Of a stretch of 64,000 nucleotides of DNA, positions 25,673 through 34,055 are shown one piece after another; positions within the stretch are counted from its first letter, which is position 1; each line of letters begins with the position of its first letter. The notes beneath the pieces were generated by a model. The model did no database searches and was not told the DNA's origin. It saw nothing but the letters and a program-made list of their open reading frames with translations. A program made the translations under genes and the position numbers. Source of the stretch: an uncultured Bacteroidales bacterium (GTDB lineage Bacteria > Bacteroidota > Bacteroidia > Bacteroidales > P3); contig CAJUFX010000005.1 in the NCBI GenBank assembly GCA_910586395.1, forward strand, positions 43,905 to 107,904. The letters run 5' to 3'.

Positions 25673-27828
25673 GAAAAAAAAGAAATTCAAGCTCAAACGG
25701 CCGCGGCAAACAGACCGCCGGCCGTCCATCGAAACAGAGTCGCCGTGCCGCATCGGCCGGCGACCGTCACAACGAAAATAGAAACGACAAACGCCATAGC
25801 CGGGACGGCAACGAAGCCGTATCCGGCCGAGGCCGTAACGGCGGCGACCGCCACCGGCATATCCCCGAAAGCCTCCGTCAGTACGTGACGGGCATCGTCG
25901 ATATGAAATCTTCGGGCAAGGCCTATCTCCTGCCCGACAACAAGGAAATAGCGGATGTCTTTATCGCCGCCAACCATACCAAACATGCGTTGGGCGGCGA
26001 CCGCGTGCGCGTACTTCTGTTCCCGCACCGCGGTTCGGTCGGCAAACTCGAGGGGCAGGTCGTGGAAATCCTGCAGCGCAATAAAAACTATATTGTCGGC
26101 ATTGTGGAACGCAGTGGCGCGTATTATTTCCTCGTGCCCGACAATCCGTCCGTACCCGTCGATATCTTCCTGCCCAAAGAGACGCTTAAGGACGCCAAGG
26201 ACGGCGAGAAAGTCGTCGTCCGCATCACCGACTGGCCGCAGCATCTCAACAATCCGGTCGGAGAGGTCATCGCCGTGTTGGGGCAGCCCGGCGACAACCA
26301 TGTCGAGATGCAGTCCATCCTGGCCGACTACAATTTCCCCTTGGCCTATCCCGCGGCCGCCGAGGCGGAAGCCGCTAAAATGAAAGACGAGGTGACGGCG
26401 GCCGACCTTAGGCAGCGGCGCGACTTCCGCGACGTCTATACGTGTACGATCGACCCCGCCGACGCCAAGGACTTCGACGACGCGCTGTCGTTCCGCACAT
26501 TGCCCGACGGACAGGTCGAGGTGGGCGTGCATATCGCCGATGTCTCGCATTTCGTCAAGCCGGGTTCGGCCATCGACCGGGAAGCCTACGACCGCGCCAC
26601 GTCGGTCTATCTCGTTGACCGCACGATCGCGATGTTGCCCGAACGTTTGAGCAACGACCTCTGTTCGCTCCGCGCCGACGTGGAACGCTTTACGTTTTCC
26701 GCCGTCTTCACGATGAAGCCCGAAACGGCCGAAGTGACCGATTTTTGGTTCGGCAAGGGGGTAATCCGTTCCAACCGCCGCTTCGCCTACGAACAGGTGC
26801 AGGCCGTGTTGGAAAAAGCCGGTCTGACGGAAACGCTCAGCGAGGCCGCGGCTCAGGCGCCGGATCCCAAACCCGCGCTTAAGCCCGACGAAAAAGACGC
26901 GCTGACGTCCCTGTTCCGTCTCTCGCAAAAATTCAAGGCCGCGCGTTACGCCAAGGGGGCGATCAACTTCCATTCGCAGGAAGTCCGTTTCCATTTGGAT
27001 CCCGTCACGGCCAAGCCGTTGGGCGTCTATATCAAGGAACAGAAAGAGGCCAACTTCCTCGTAGAGGAATTCATGTTGTTGGCCAACCGTTATGTGGCCG
27101 AATGGGCGGGCAAGCGCAAGAAGCCGTTCGTTTATCGCGTGCACGACGAGCCCAATCCCGAAAAACTCAACACATTCGTGGAGTTCGTCCGCAAGTTGGG
27201 CTACAAGATGAATACGCGCAGCCGTTCCGGCCTTGTCAAGTCGTTCAACACGCTCTTGGATTCGGTGGTCGGCAAGGCCGAACAGAATATGATAGAGACC
27301 ATATCGGTGCGCACGATGGCCAAGGCCTATTACTCGTCCAACAATATCGGGCATTACGGCTTGGCGTTCAAATATTATACGCATTTCACATCGCCCATAC
27401 GCCGTTACCCCGACCTGATGGTGCACCGCTTGCTGGAACACTATCTCGGCAAGGGCGGTCCGGTCGATTTGAACGCGCTCGAAGAACGTTGCGAGCACAG
27501 TTCCGAAATGGAACGCCGCGCCGCCGAGGCCGAACGCGCCTCCGTCAAATACAAGCAGGCCGAATACCTGTCCGACAAGGTCGGCGAGTATTTCTACGGC
27601 TTGGTGTCGGGCGTCAGCAAATGGGGCATTTATGTGGCGTTGGAAGGCAATTACTGTGAGGGCATGGTGCCGTTGCGCAGCCTGACCGACGATTTTTACG
27701 AACTGGACGAGGAGAATTACCGTGTGGTCGGCACCCGTACCGGACAGTCCTATAAGTTGGGCGACCGTGTGAAGATTCGGGTCGATTCGGTCGATATGAA
27801 CAAGAAGCAGATGAATTTCTCTTTCTAA
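25669..27828 (+). CDS. rnr: Ribonuclease R
   Basis: The 719-residue processive 3'-5' exoribonuclease of the RNB family has a basic, low-complexity N-terminus (residues 1-60, RKKRNSSSNGRGK), then cold-shock domains. The RNB core follows with catalytic acidic residues in TIDPADAKDFDDA and a conserved HFTSPIRRYPDL motif. A C-terminal S1 domain (YFYGLVSGVSKWGIYV) closes the protein. RNase R degrades structured RNA and takes part in rRNA quality control. It overlaps pyrD and probably shares its transcript. Confidence 0.95.
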   Translation: MRKKRNSSSNGRGKQTAGRPSKQSRRAASAGDRHNENRNDKRHSRDGNEAVSGRGRNGGDRHRHIPESLRQYVTGIVDMKSSGKAYLLPDNKEIADVFIAANHTKHALGGDRVRVLLFPHRGSVGKLEGQVVEILQRNKNYIVGIVERSGAYYFLVPDNPSVPVDIFLPKETLKDAKDGEKVVVRITDWPQHLNNPVGEVIAVLGQPGDNHVEMQSILADYNFPLAYPAAAEAEAAKMKDEVTAADLRQRRDFRDVYTCTIDPADAKDFDDALSFRTLPDGQVEVGVHIADVSHFVKPGSAIDREAYDRATSVYLVDRTIAMLPERLSNDLCSLRADVERFTFSAVFTMKPETAEVTDFWFGKGVIRSNRRFAYEQVQAVLEKAGLTETLSEAAAQAPDPKPALKPDEKDALTSLFRLSQKFKAARYAKGAINFHSQEVRFHLDPVTAKPLGVYIKEQKEANFLVEEFMLLANRYVAEWAGKRKKPFVYRVHDEPNPEKLNTFVEFVRKLGYKMNTRSRSGLVKSFNTLLDSVVGKAEQNMIETISVRTMAKAYYSSNNIGHYGLAFKYYTHFTSPIRRYPDLMVHRLLEHYLGKGGPVDLNALEERCEHSSEMERRAAEAERASVKYKQAEYLSDKVGEYFYGLVSGVSKWGIYVALEGNYCEGMVPLRSLTDDFYELDEENYRVVGTRTGQSYKLGDRVKIRVDSVDMNKKQMNFSF

Positions 27829-27833
27829 AAGGA

Positions 27834-27864
27834 TTGCTTTTTAGAAAAAAAGATGCTACCTTTG
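27834..27864 (+). promoter_or_regulatory. Promoter of rpmH
   Basis: TTG at 27834-27836, 20 bases, then TACCTTTG at 27857-27864, a full consensus -7 box. It gives a leader of about 85 bases before the L34 start, long enough for regulation. Confidence 0.8.
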
Positions 27865-27952
27865 CAGTCCGTTTTGCGGCGAGAATTGCATTGACTGCAC
27901 GTAAAACTTGTTTTTAAGTACGGATAATTAACTATTTAAGAAAAGAGAAATC

Positions 27953-28099
27953 ATGAAACGCACATTTCAGCCCTCCAAGAGAAAGCGCATCAATAAACAC
28001 GGCTTCAGAGAAAGAATGTCCACGGCCAACGGCCGCCGCGTATTGGCCGCCCGTCGCGCCAAGGGCCGGAAACGTTTGACGGTTTCGGACGAACGATAA
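27953..28099 (+). CDS. rpmH: 50S ribosomal protein L34
   Basis: The 48-residue basic protein begins MKRTFQPSKRKRINKHGFRE and ends RKRLTVSDER, the hallmark L34 sequence with its conserved central GRRVLAARRAKGRK. It starts at 27953 and stops with TAA at 28097-28099. A consensus promoter lies upstream and a hairpin terminator about 100 bases downstream, so it is transcribed alone. The usual neighbours dnaA and rnpA are not adjacent, as is common in Bacteroidota. Confidence 0.97.
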   Translation: MKRTFQPSKRKRINKHGFRERMSTANGRRVLAARRAKGRKRLTVSDER

Positions 28100-28200
28100 A
28101 CGCGGGTTTATCGGAATTGTAGAATTTATTCGCCTGTCGCTTGACGCGGGCGATACAAGGTCGTTGCATGCTTGCCTATGCGTCGGCCGGCAGATAAATA

Positions 28201-28241
28201 AAAGAGGCGTCGCCCGAAAGGAGCGGCGCCTCTTTCGTTTT
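28201..28241 (+). terminator. Terminator after rpmH
   Basis: A 13-bp stem (28201-28213 with 28223-28235, one wobble pair) reading AAAGAGGCGTCGC on the 5' side is followed by CGTTTTG. Confidence 0.8.
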
Positions 28242-28282
28242 GTGCGGAATCCATCGTGTCCTTTTTAGGCGGTGTCGCCTCA

Positions 28283-28323
28283 AACAAGCTTGTTGCATTT
28301 GCTCTTGCCTTTCATTATCTTTG
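28283..28323 (+). promoter_or_regulatory. Promoter of the C25 peptidase, with palindrome
   Basis: TATCTTTG at 28316-28323 with TTG at 28293-28295 (20-base gap). A perfect 12-bp palindrome AACAAGCTTGTT (28283-28294) overlaps the -33 box. The stretch resembles the right-edge repeat units (CAAGCAAGCTTG there). Confidence 0.72.
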
Positions 28324-28367
28324 CATAATCTAAGACTTTAATATAATAGCCTAACAAGGAGTATAAG

Positions 28368-31300
28368 ATGATGCAATTAAGACACGTTGTGAAAATATGG
28401 CCGATACTGGTCATCGCTCTGCTGTCGGCCGCCTCGGCAGGTCGGGTAGAGGCCTCGGAACCGGTGGCGAAGCCGCTTTCCGTTAAGAAAAACACGCTCA
28501 ATACGTGGGAATTGAAAAAATCGACGTTCGACGGCATGGAAGTCCGGATGACGTTGGGGCAAATCAGCGATGTGCAAACGGTAAGCGTGCCGGAACACGG
28601 GCGTTTCCTGTCATTGGCCATCGACGGTTACGCTACCGTCGGTGAAATCGGGACACCCGCTTTGCCGGCCTATATCCAAATCATTGAATTGCCGCAGGGG
28701 GCTGAACCGGTAGTTGAAATGTTGCGCGACAAAGTCGAAATCGTGGATTTGTCGGCTTATGGCGACCATGTGCCGCTTTACCCGATGCAGGCACCGGTCA
28801 GCAAAGGCTCCAAGCCGGCTCCGGCTTTCGCTTACAGCCGTCAGGCCTACGCGGCCAAGGGCTATCAGGGACAGGCTTTGGTACGGGTGGAAATCATGGG
28901 CGAGAGCCGCGGCGTACGTCTGGCCAAACTCATTGTTTCGCCCGTCGAATACGAACCTTCGCAGAACCGTTTGCGCGTGCATACCGACATCGCTTTCGAA
29001 ATCCGGTTTGAGGGGGCGGACTATGACGCCACGCAGGCCAAGAAACGGCGCTATCAGTCCAAAGGTTTTCAGATGGCCGGCCATCTGGGCGTCAATGCCG
29101 CGGCTTTCCGTTTGACGGAGCGGGCGTCCAAAGCCGTTAAAGCGGAGGATCAGCCGTTACGTTACGCCATCGTGGCCGATCCTAAATTCAGGGATTCGCT
29201 GCAGGGGTTTGCCGAATGGAAGCGGCAGCAGGGCTACGATGTCGTAGAAGCCTATACATCCGACGAAAATGTCGGGAATACGAGCGAATCGATCCGGAAT
29301 TACCTTAAGACACTGTACGACCGTGCGACGGAAGCGGAACCCGCGCCCACGTATGTGTTGCTGGTGGGGGACACTAAAGAAATTCCGCCGTTTCCAAGCC
29401 GGGAGAAGGATCCGAATTACAACCGTCCCGCCGAACATGTCACCGACCTTTATTTCGTGGAATATACGGATGATAAATTGCCGGAAGCCTACATAGGGCG
29501 TTTTTCCGCCACGACGGTGGACGAACTGATGCCGCAAATCCGTAAGACGATGTATATGTCGCGTTTGGTCGGTCCTGCGGCCGATTTCATCGATACGACG
29601 CTGTTGGTGGCCGGCAATGACTCCCGTTACAATCTTTCGCATCTCAATCCGGCTTTGCGTTATATCGAATCCTACGCCGCTGCGGAAGAAGATGTCGCGG
29701 CGTTTTTCTACCCCGCGCCTACGTCTTCCACCGGCGAGATGGAAGACGAGATTATCGCGCGCATTTCGGCCGGTGCCGGTTTGATTTGCTATACCGGTCA
29801 CGGGATGCAGGACGAATGGGGCGAGCCCAAAATTTCCATTGTCGTATTGAAAAATAAAATCTTCAACAAGGACAAGTATCCGATGATGATCGGCAACTGT
29901 TGCCTGACGGGGGCGTTCGATTTCAAGGAGGCCTGTTTCGGCGAGGAGTTGTTGCGTGGAACCGACAAGGGGGCGGTCGTTTACATAGGGGCGACGAACA
30001 GTTCTTATTTCGATGAGGATTTCTATTGGGCCGTCGGGTTGACGGGCATCGCGTCCGCCGGCAACAAGACCTACACCTACGAAAATACGGGGCGCGGCGC
30101 GATGGACTGTTTCTTTCACACGCACGGCGAACCCTATGGGGACTGGGCGGTTACGGCCTCCGATATCATCTACAAAGGCAATATGTCGGTGGAAAGTTCG
30201 GGCAGTGTTCTGACGGGCTATTATTGGGAGATTTATGAACTTTTCGGAGATCCTTCCTATCGGCCGTACAAAAAGAAACCGGTTCTTACGCCGATCGATT
30301 GTGCCGAAAAGACGGTGGTCGGCTTGGCTTCGTTGGAAGTGCGCACCGCGCCTTACGCCCAGTTGTCGTTATATGGCGAGGAAGGTATCGTGGCGGTGGT
30401 GTCGGCCGACGGTGACGGCGAGGCCAACGTGCCGATTACCGACATCCGGGCGGGCGAATACAAACTGTATGCGGGGGCGAGCGGTTATGCCGACAACGAG
30501 GTGACGGTCATGGCCGAGTTGCCGCAGGGCAAATTCATGTTCGTGGAATCGTTGGAGACCTATGATGGCGATCGTCCGGTAACCGCCGGCCAATACGGCA
30601 AGCGTTATGACGTTTCGCTTAAACTGAAGAATTTGGGTACGGAAACCGTGAACGGCGTCCAAGTCAGGATAACGTCGGACGACGCGTATGTCAAGGCGGG
30701 CGAACCTTATACCCATGCGGTTGCGAGCGAGCCGGGTTCCACGGTGGAATTGGACGGGAAACTGTATTTTACGGTATCGCCGGATATTCCGGACAACCAT
30801 TTGGTACGCTATAAGGTGGAGTTGACGTTGGACGGCGCTTCGGAGCCGATTGCGAGAAATTTCCGGATGACGGTCGGTGCCTCCGACTTGCATTTGGTGT
30901 CGGCCGTCATAGACGATGCCGAATCGACGTCGCCCAACGGGGTTTTGGATGCGGGAGAAACCGTCAAGGTTTTGTTGACCGTATGTAACGGCGGTTCGAC
31001 GGCGGCCCGGGCGGTGAAAGCCGCGTTTGCGTCGGAAAAGGATTATCTGATTTTCCCGGCCGAACCTGCGGATTGGGGCACGATAGAGGCGGGCGATACG
31101 TTGCGTCGGGAATTCATGTTGAGCGCGAAACCGGGCAATGCCCGTTACGATGTATATACCGTGGTTTGTGCGTTGGAGGCCGATGGCCGGAAACAGGAAT
31201 TGACGTTTTCGTCCTATATTGATCCGGTTATCGAGACGTTCGAGACCGGCGACTTCAGTTTCGTGGCTTGGGATACGGCTTCCGACTGGCTGATTTCGGA

Positions 31301-31949
31301 TTCGGCCGCTCATGGCGGCAGGTTCTGTGCGGCCAGTGCCTATATCGACAACCGCGATACGAGCCGTCTGCGTCTGAAGGTCGATGTCAAGCTGGACGAC
31401 GAGGTCGGTTTTTATTACCGGACTTCGACCGAGGGCGTTACCGCGACGGTGGGCGATTTTCTGGTCTTCTCGATCGACGGGCGGATGCAGGGTCGATGGA
31501 ATCGGGAAACACCGTGGACGTATGTCAGTTATCCCGTTCCGGCCGGCGAGCATACGTTGGAATGGCTGTATGTCAAAGACAACAGCGATGCCGCGGGAGC
31601 CGACCGCGTATGGATAGACGACGTGCGTCTGCCGGTCGGCAGTCACGCGCCGATGACGCCCAACGAATGCGTTTCCGATTTGAGTGCGGCGGGCGAACCG
31701 CTGTTTACGGTCATCGGGGGCGCGACCTACGAATTGAACCTGCGTTTCAAGGCGGTCAAGGCCGGCCGCGGCCGCCTGTATCTGCTCAATATGGCGGGCG
31801 AAAACGTCCGCACGTTGGCGGCGGATTTGCGGATAGCGGAAGGAGAGAGCGATTATGCGTTCTCCACGGCCGGTCTGAAACCGGGACTTTACGTCTGCGT
31901 GTTCGAAGGCGCGGACGGCCGGGCGGCGGTCAAATTTATCAAACGATAG
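28368..31949 (+). CDS. Gingipain-like cysteine peptidase (C25 family), T9SS cargo
   Basis: 1193 residues. The layout is a signal peptide (1-~29), a C25-type propeptide (~40-230), a catalytic domain (~255-600) and Ig-like repeats. A jelly-roll domain (~985-1105) and a T9SS type A sorting domain (~1110-1193, ending GLYVCVFEGADGRAAVKFIKR) complete it. The catalytic pair is visible: His478 in CYTGHGMQDEWG and Cys512 in NCCLTGAFDF, aligned to the GHG and CxxGDF motifs of P. gingivalis gingipains. DLYFVEY and PEAYIGRFS also match the family. It should be a surface or secreted endopeptidase; Arg or Lys specificity cannot be read here. Confidence 0.92.
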   Translation: MMQLRHVVKIWPILVIALLSAASAGRVEASEPVAKPLSVKKNTLNTWELKKSTFDGMEVRMTLGQISDVQTVSVPEHGRFLSLAIDGYATVGEIGTPALPAYIQIIELPQGAEPVVEMLRDKVEIVDLSAYGDHVPLYPMQAPVSKGSKPAPAFAYSRQAYAAKGYQGQALVRVEIMGESRGVRLAKLIVSPVEYEPSQNRLRVHTDIAFEIRFEGADYDATQAKKRRYQSKGFQMAGHLGVNAAAFRLTERASKAVKAEDQPLRYAIVADPKFRDSLQGFAEWKRQQGYDVVEAYTSDENVGNTSESIRNYLKTLYDRATEAEPAPTYVLLVGDTKEIPPFPSREKDPNYNRPAEHVTDLYFVEYTDDKLPEAYIGRFSATTVDELMPQIRKTMYMSRLVGPAADFIDTTLLVAGNDSRYNLSHLNPALRYIESYAAAEEDVAAFFYPAPTSSTGEMEDEIIARISAGAGLICYTGHGMQDEWGEPKISIVVLKNKIFNKDKYPMMIGNCCLTGAFDFKEACFGEELLRGTDKGAVVYIGATNSSYFDEDFYWAVGLTGIASAGNKTYTYENTGRGAMDCFFHTHGEPYGDWAVTASDIIYKGNMSVESSGSVLTGYYWEIYELFGDPSYRPYKKKPVLTPIDCAEKTVVGLASLEVRTAPYAQLSLYGEEGIVAVVSADGDGEANVPITDIRAGEYKLYAGASGYADNEVTVMAELPQGKFMFVESLETYDGDRPVTAGQYGKRYDVSLKLKNLGTETVNGVQVRITSDDAYVKAGEPYTHAVASEPGSTVELDGKLYFTVSPDIPDNHLVRYKVELTLDGASEPIARNFRMTVGASDLHLVSAVIDDAESTSPNGVLDAGETVKVLLTVCNGGSTAARAVKAAFASEKDYLIFPAEPADWGTIEAGDTLRREFMLSAKPGNARYDVYTVVCALEADGRKQELTFSSYIDPVIETFETGDFSFVAWDTASDWLISDSAAHGGRFCAASAYIDNRDTSRLRLKVDVKLDDEVGFYYRTSTEGVTATVGDFLVFSIDGRMQGRWNRETPWTYVSYPVPAGEHTLEWLYVKDNSDAAGADRVWIDDVRLPVGSHAPMTPNECVSDLSAAGEPLFTVIGGATYELNLRFKAVKAGRGRLYLLNMAGENVRTLAADLRIAEGESDYAFSTAGLKPGLYVCVFEGADGRAAVKFIKR

Positions 31950-31966
31950 ACAAGGAGGAAAACGAT

Positions 31967-33355
31967 ATGTTCGACAAGAAAACTTATACGGCGCGCAGAG
32001 CGCAGTTGAAAAAAGACGTCCAAAGCGGCTTGATAGTGTTTCCGGCCAACGAAGAGGCGTCGGCCAATTATGCGGCCAACACTTATCCGTTCCGCCAGGA
32101 CAGCAATTTTCTGTATTTTTTCGGTTTGCAGGAACCGGGCATGGTCGGCGTCATCGATGTGGATGCCGATCAGGACTGGATTTATGCCGACGATCTGACG
32201 ATGGACGACATCATCTGGATGGGGCATCTGCCGAGCGTGGCCGAACAGGCGGCCAAGGCCGGCGTGCAACATACGGCGCCGGTCAAGGATTTGGTCGAAT
32301 TGTTGCATAAGGCCGTGCTGAGCCACCGGCGCATTCATTTTGTCAATCCTTACCGCATGCATGTGGCCATCAAACTGTCGCAGTGGCTGGCCATGCCGCT
32401 GGGCGAACTGGCCAAAAACCAGTCGGTGGAACTCATCAAGGCCATCGTCAAACAGCGTTCGGTCAAGACGCGCGAGGAAATCGAGGAAATCGAAAAAGCC
32501 ATGATCGTGGCGCATCAGATGCATACGGTGGCCATGCGCCTATGCAAGCCCGGCACCTACGAGTACCAGATTGTGGGCGCGATGGAAGGCATCGCGGCCT
32601 CCCACCACGGCGGCATGTCGTTTCCGCCCATCGTATCGATGAACGGCGAGACGCTGCACAACCATCACCACGGCCAGTTGCTGAAAGAGGGCCGTCTCAT
32701 GGTGGCCGACGCCGGGGCGGAAGTGTTCTCCAACTACTGTTCCGACGTGACGCGCACCACGCCCGTGGGCGGCGTCTATAACAACCGTCAGAAGGAAATT
32801 TACGAGATTGTCCTCAAGGCCAATGTCAATACGATAGAAACGATCAAGCCCGGCGTGCCTTACCGCGAATATCATCTTAACGCCTGCCGGACGATTGCGG
32901 CCGGCCTCAAGGATTTGGGCCTGATGAAAGGCGATGTGGAAGAAGCCGTCCTGAAAGGCGCGCACGCGCTGTTCATGCCGCACGGCCTCGGACACATGAT
33001 GGGGTTGGACGTACACGATATGGAGAACATGGGCGAAAACCTGTTCGGTTACGATGAGGAAACCAAGCGTTCCGACCAGTTCGGTCTCGCCTATCTGCGT
33101 TTGGGCCGCAAGTTGGAACCCGGTTTCGTGCTGACGGTGGAACCCGGTATCTATTTCATTCCGGCGCTTATCGACCTTTGGAAATCGGAAGGCAAATTCA
33201 CCGATTTCATCAATTACGACAAGTTGGAATCCTACAAGGACTTCGGCGGTATCCGCATCGAAGACGACGTGATCGTGACCGAAAAAGGCTGTAGCGTCCT
33301 GGGCCCCAAAATTCCCAAGACCGTTCAGGAAGTCGAGGAATGGTGCGGCAAGTAG
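31967..33355 (+). CDS. Aminopeptidase P family (Xaa-Pro aminopeptidase)
   Basis: About 462 residues from the ATG at 31967; the open frame extends into the peptidase gene, but homology starts at FDKKTYTARRAQLKK. The pita-bread fold metal ligands are present: Asp in ADAGAE, Asp in SDVTRT, His in GLGHMMGLDVHD, Glu in TVEPGIY and Glu in GIRIEDD. The enzyme releases N-terminal residues that precede proline. A strong Shine-Dalgarno site (AAGGAGG, 31952-31958) precedes the start, rare for this phylum. The gene lies 17 bases after the C25 peptidase, so the two proteolytic genes are likely co-transcribed. Confidence 0.92.
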   Translation: MFDKKTYTARRAQLKKDVQSGLIVFPANEEASANYAANTYPFRQDSNFLYFFGLQEPGMVGVIDVDADQDWIYADDLTMDDIIWMGHLPSVAEQAAKAGVQHTAPVKDLVELLHKAVLSHRRIHFVNPYRMHVAIKLSQWLAMPLGELAKNQSVELIKAIVKQRSVKTREEIEEIEKAMIVAHQMHTVAMRLCKPGTYEYQIVGAMEGIAASHHGGMSFPPIVSMNGETLHNHHHGQLLKEGRLMVADAGAEVFSNYCSDVTRTTPVGGVYNNRQKEIYEIVLKANVNTIETIKPGVPYREYHLNACRTIAAGLKDLGLMKGDVEEAVLKGAHALFMPHGLGHMMGLDVHDMENMGENLFGYDEETKRSDQFGLAYLRLGRKLEPGFVLTVEPGIYFIPALIDLWKSEGKFTDFINYDKLESYKDFGGIRIEDDVIVTEKGCSVLGPKIPKTVQEVEEWCGK

Positions 33356-33412
33356 TAAAGTCGAAAGCGATTTAAAGAGAGCCAATAAATTAATCTTAAA
33401 AACTCAGTAACA

Positions 33413-33985
33413 ATGAAGAAATTAGTGTTGATTTTGGGTGTGGCGGCCTTGTTGGTCGGTCCCATGACGGTAAAGGCTGGCGGCGTTTACGATGGTCCGG
33501 CCAAAGGTACTTCCATTATCGGTGCCCGTTTGGGGTTGTCGAACATCGTAGGTGCGAATGTGACTTATGACTACGCTTTGGCGCAGGTTTGGAAAGGGAC
33601 GTTCACGATTGGCGGTCAGATCGGTTATATGTGGAACGGCCATTCCAATACTGTGAATTGGAATGGAGAAAGTTACAAACACAGTTGGAACAATCATTAT
33701 TTGAGTTTCCGTGTGCGTACGACCTACCGTTTCAATGTAGTGGTGCCGCAATGGGAAGTCTATGGCGGTGTGGCTCTGGGCGGCGGCATGGATATCTGGA
33801 GCGATAATGAACGTATTTATTCGGAGGGATTCGATACGCGTCATGGTACGGGCGGATTCTTCTCCGGCGCGTTCATCCTCGGTACGACCTATCATTTTAC
33901 CGACGCCATCGGCCTGAACCTCGAATTTGACTTCGGCGACTGGGCTTCGGCTTGGGTCAACCTGGGCGTACAGATCAAGTTGTAG
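33413..33985 (+). CDS. Small outer-membrane beta-barrel protein
   Basis: 190 residues with a signal peptide (1-~22, ending VKA). Then come alternating strands rich in Gly, Tyr and Trp (GTFTIGGQIGYMW, YLSFRVRTTYRF, WEVYGGVALGGGMDIW, GAFILGTTYHF) and a C-terminal WVNLGVQIKL strand. About eight strands fit an OmpW/OmpX-sized barrel. No specific family is recognised. It may be co-transcribed with the aminopeptidase (57-base gap, no promoter box seen). Confidence 0.8.
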   Translation: MKKLVLILGVAALLVGPMTVKAGGVYDGPAKGTSIIGARLGLSNIVGANVTYDYALAQVWKGTFTIGGQIGYMWNGHSNTVNWNGESYKHSWNNHYLSFRVRTTYRFNVVVPQWEVYGGVALGGGMDIWSDNERIYSEGFDTRHGTGGFFSGAFILGTTYHFTDAIGLNLEFDFGDWASAWVNLGVQIKL

Positions 33986-33993
33986 TATCGGGG

Positions 33994-34023
33994 AAGCGGC
34001 GGCTCCGTATGAAGCCGCCGCTT
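33994..34023 (+). terminator. Strong hairpin after the barrel gene
   Basis: A perfect 11-bp stem AAGCGGCGGCT/AGCCGCCGCTT (33994-34004 with 34013-34023), nine bases after the stop. No T run follows, so it may be an mRNA-stabilising or weak terminator hairpin. Confidence 0.5.
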
Positions 34024-34055
34024 GTGTAAGACAATCGTATAAATAACCAATAACC

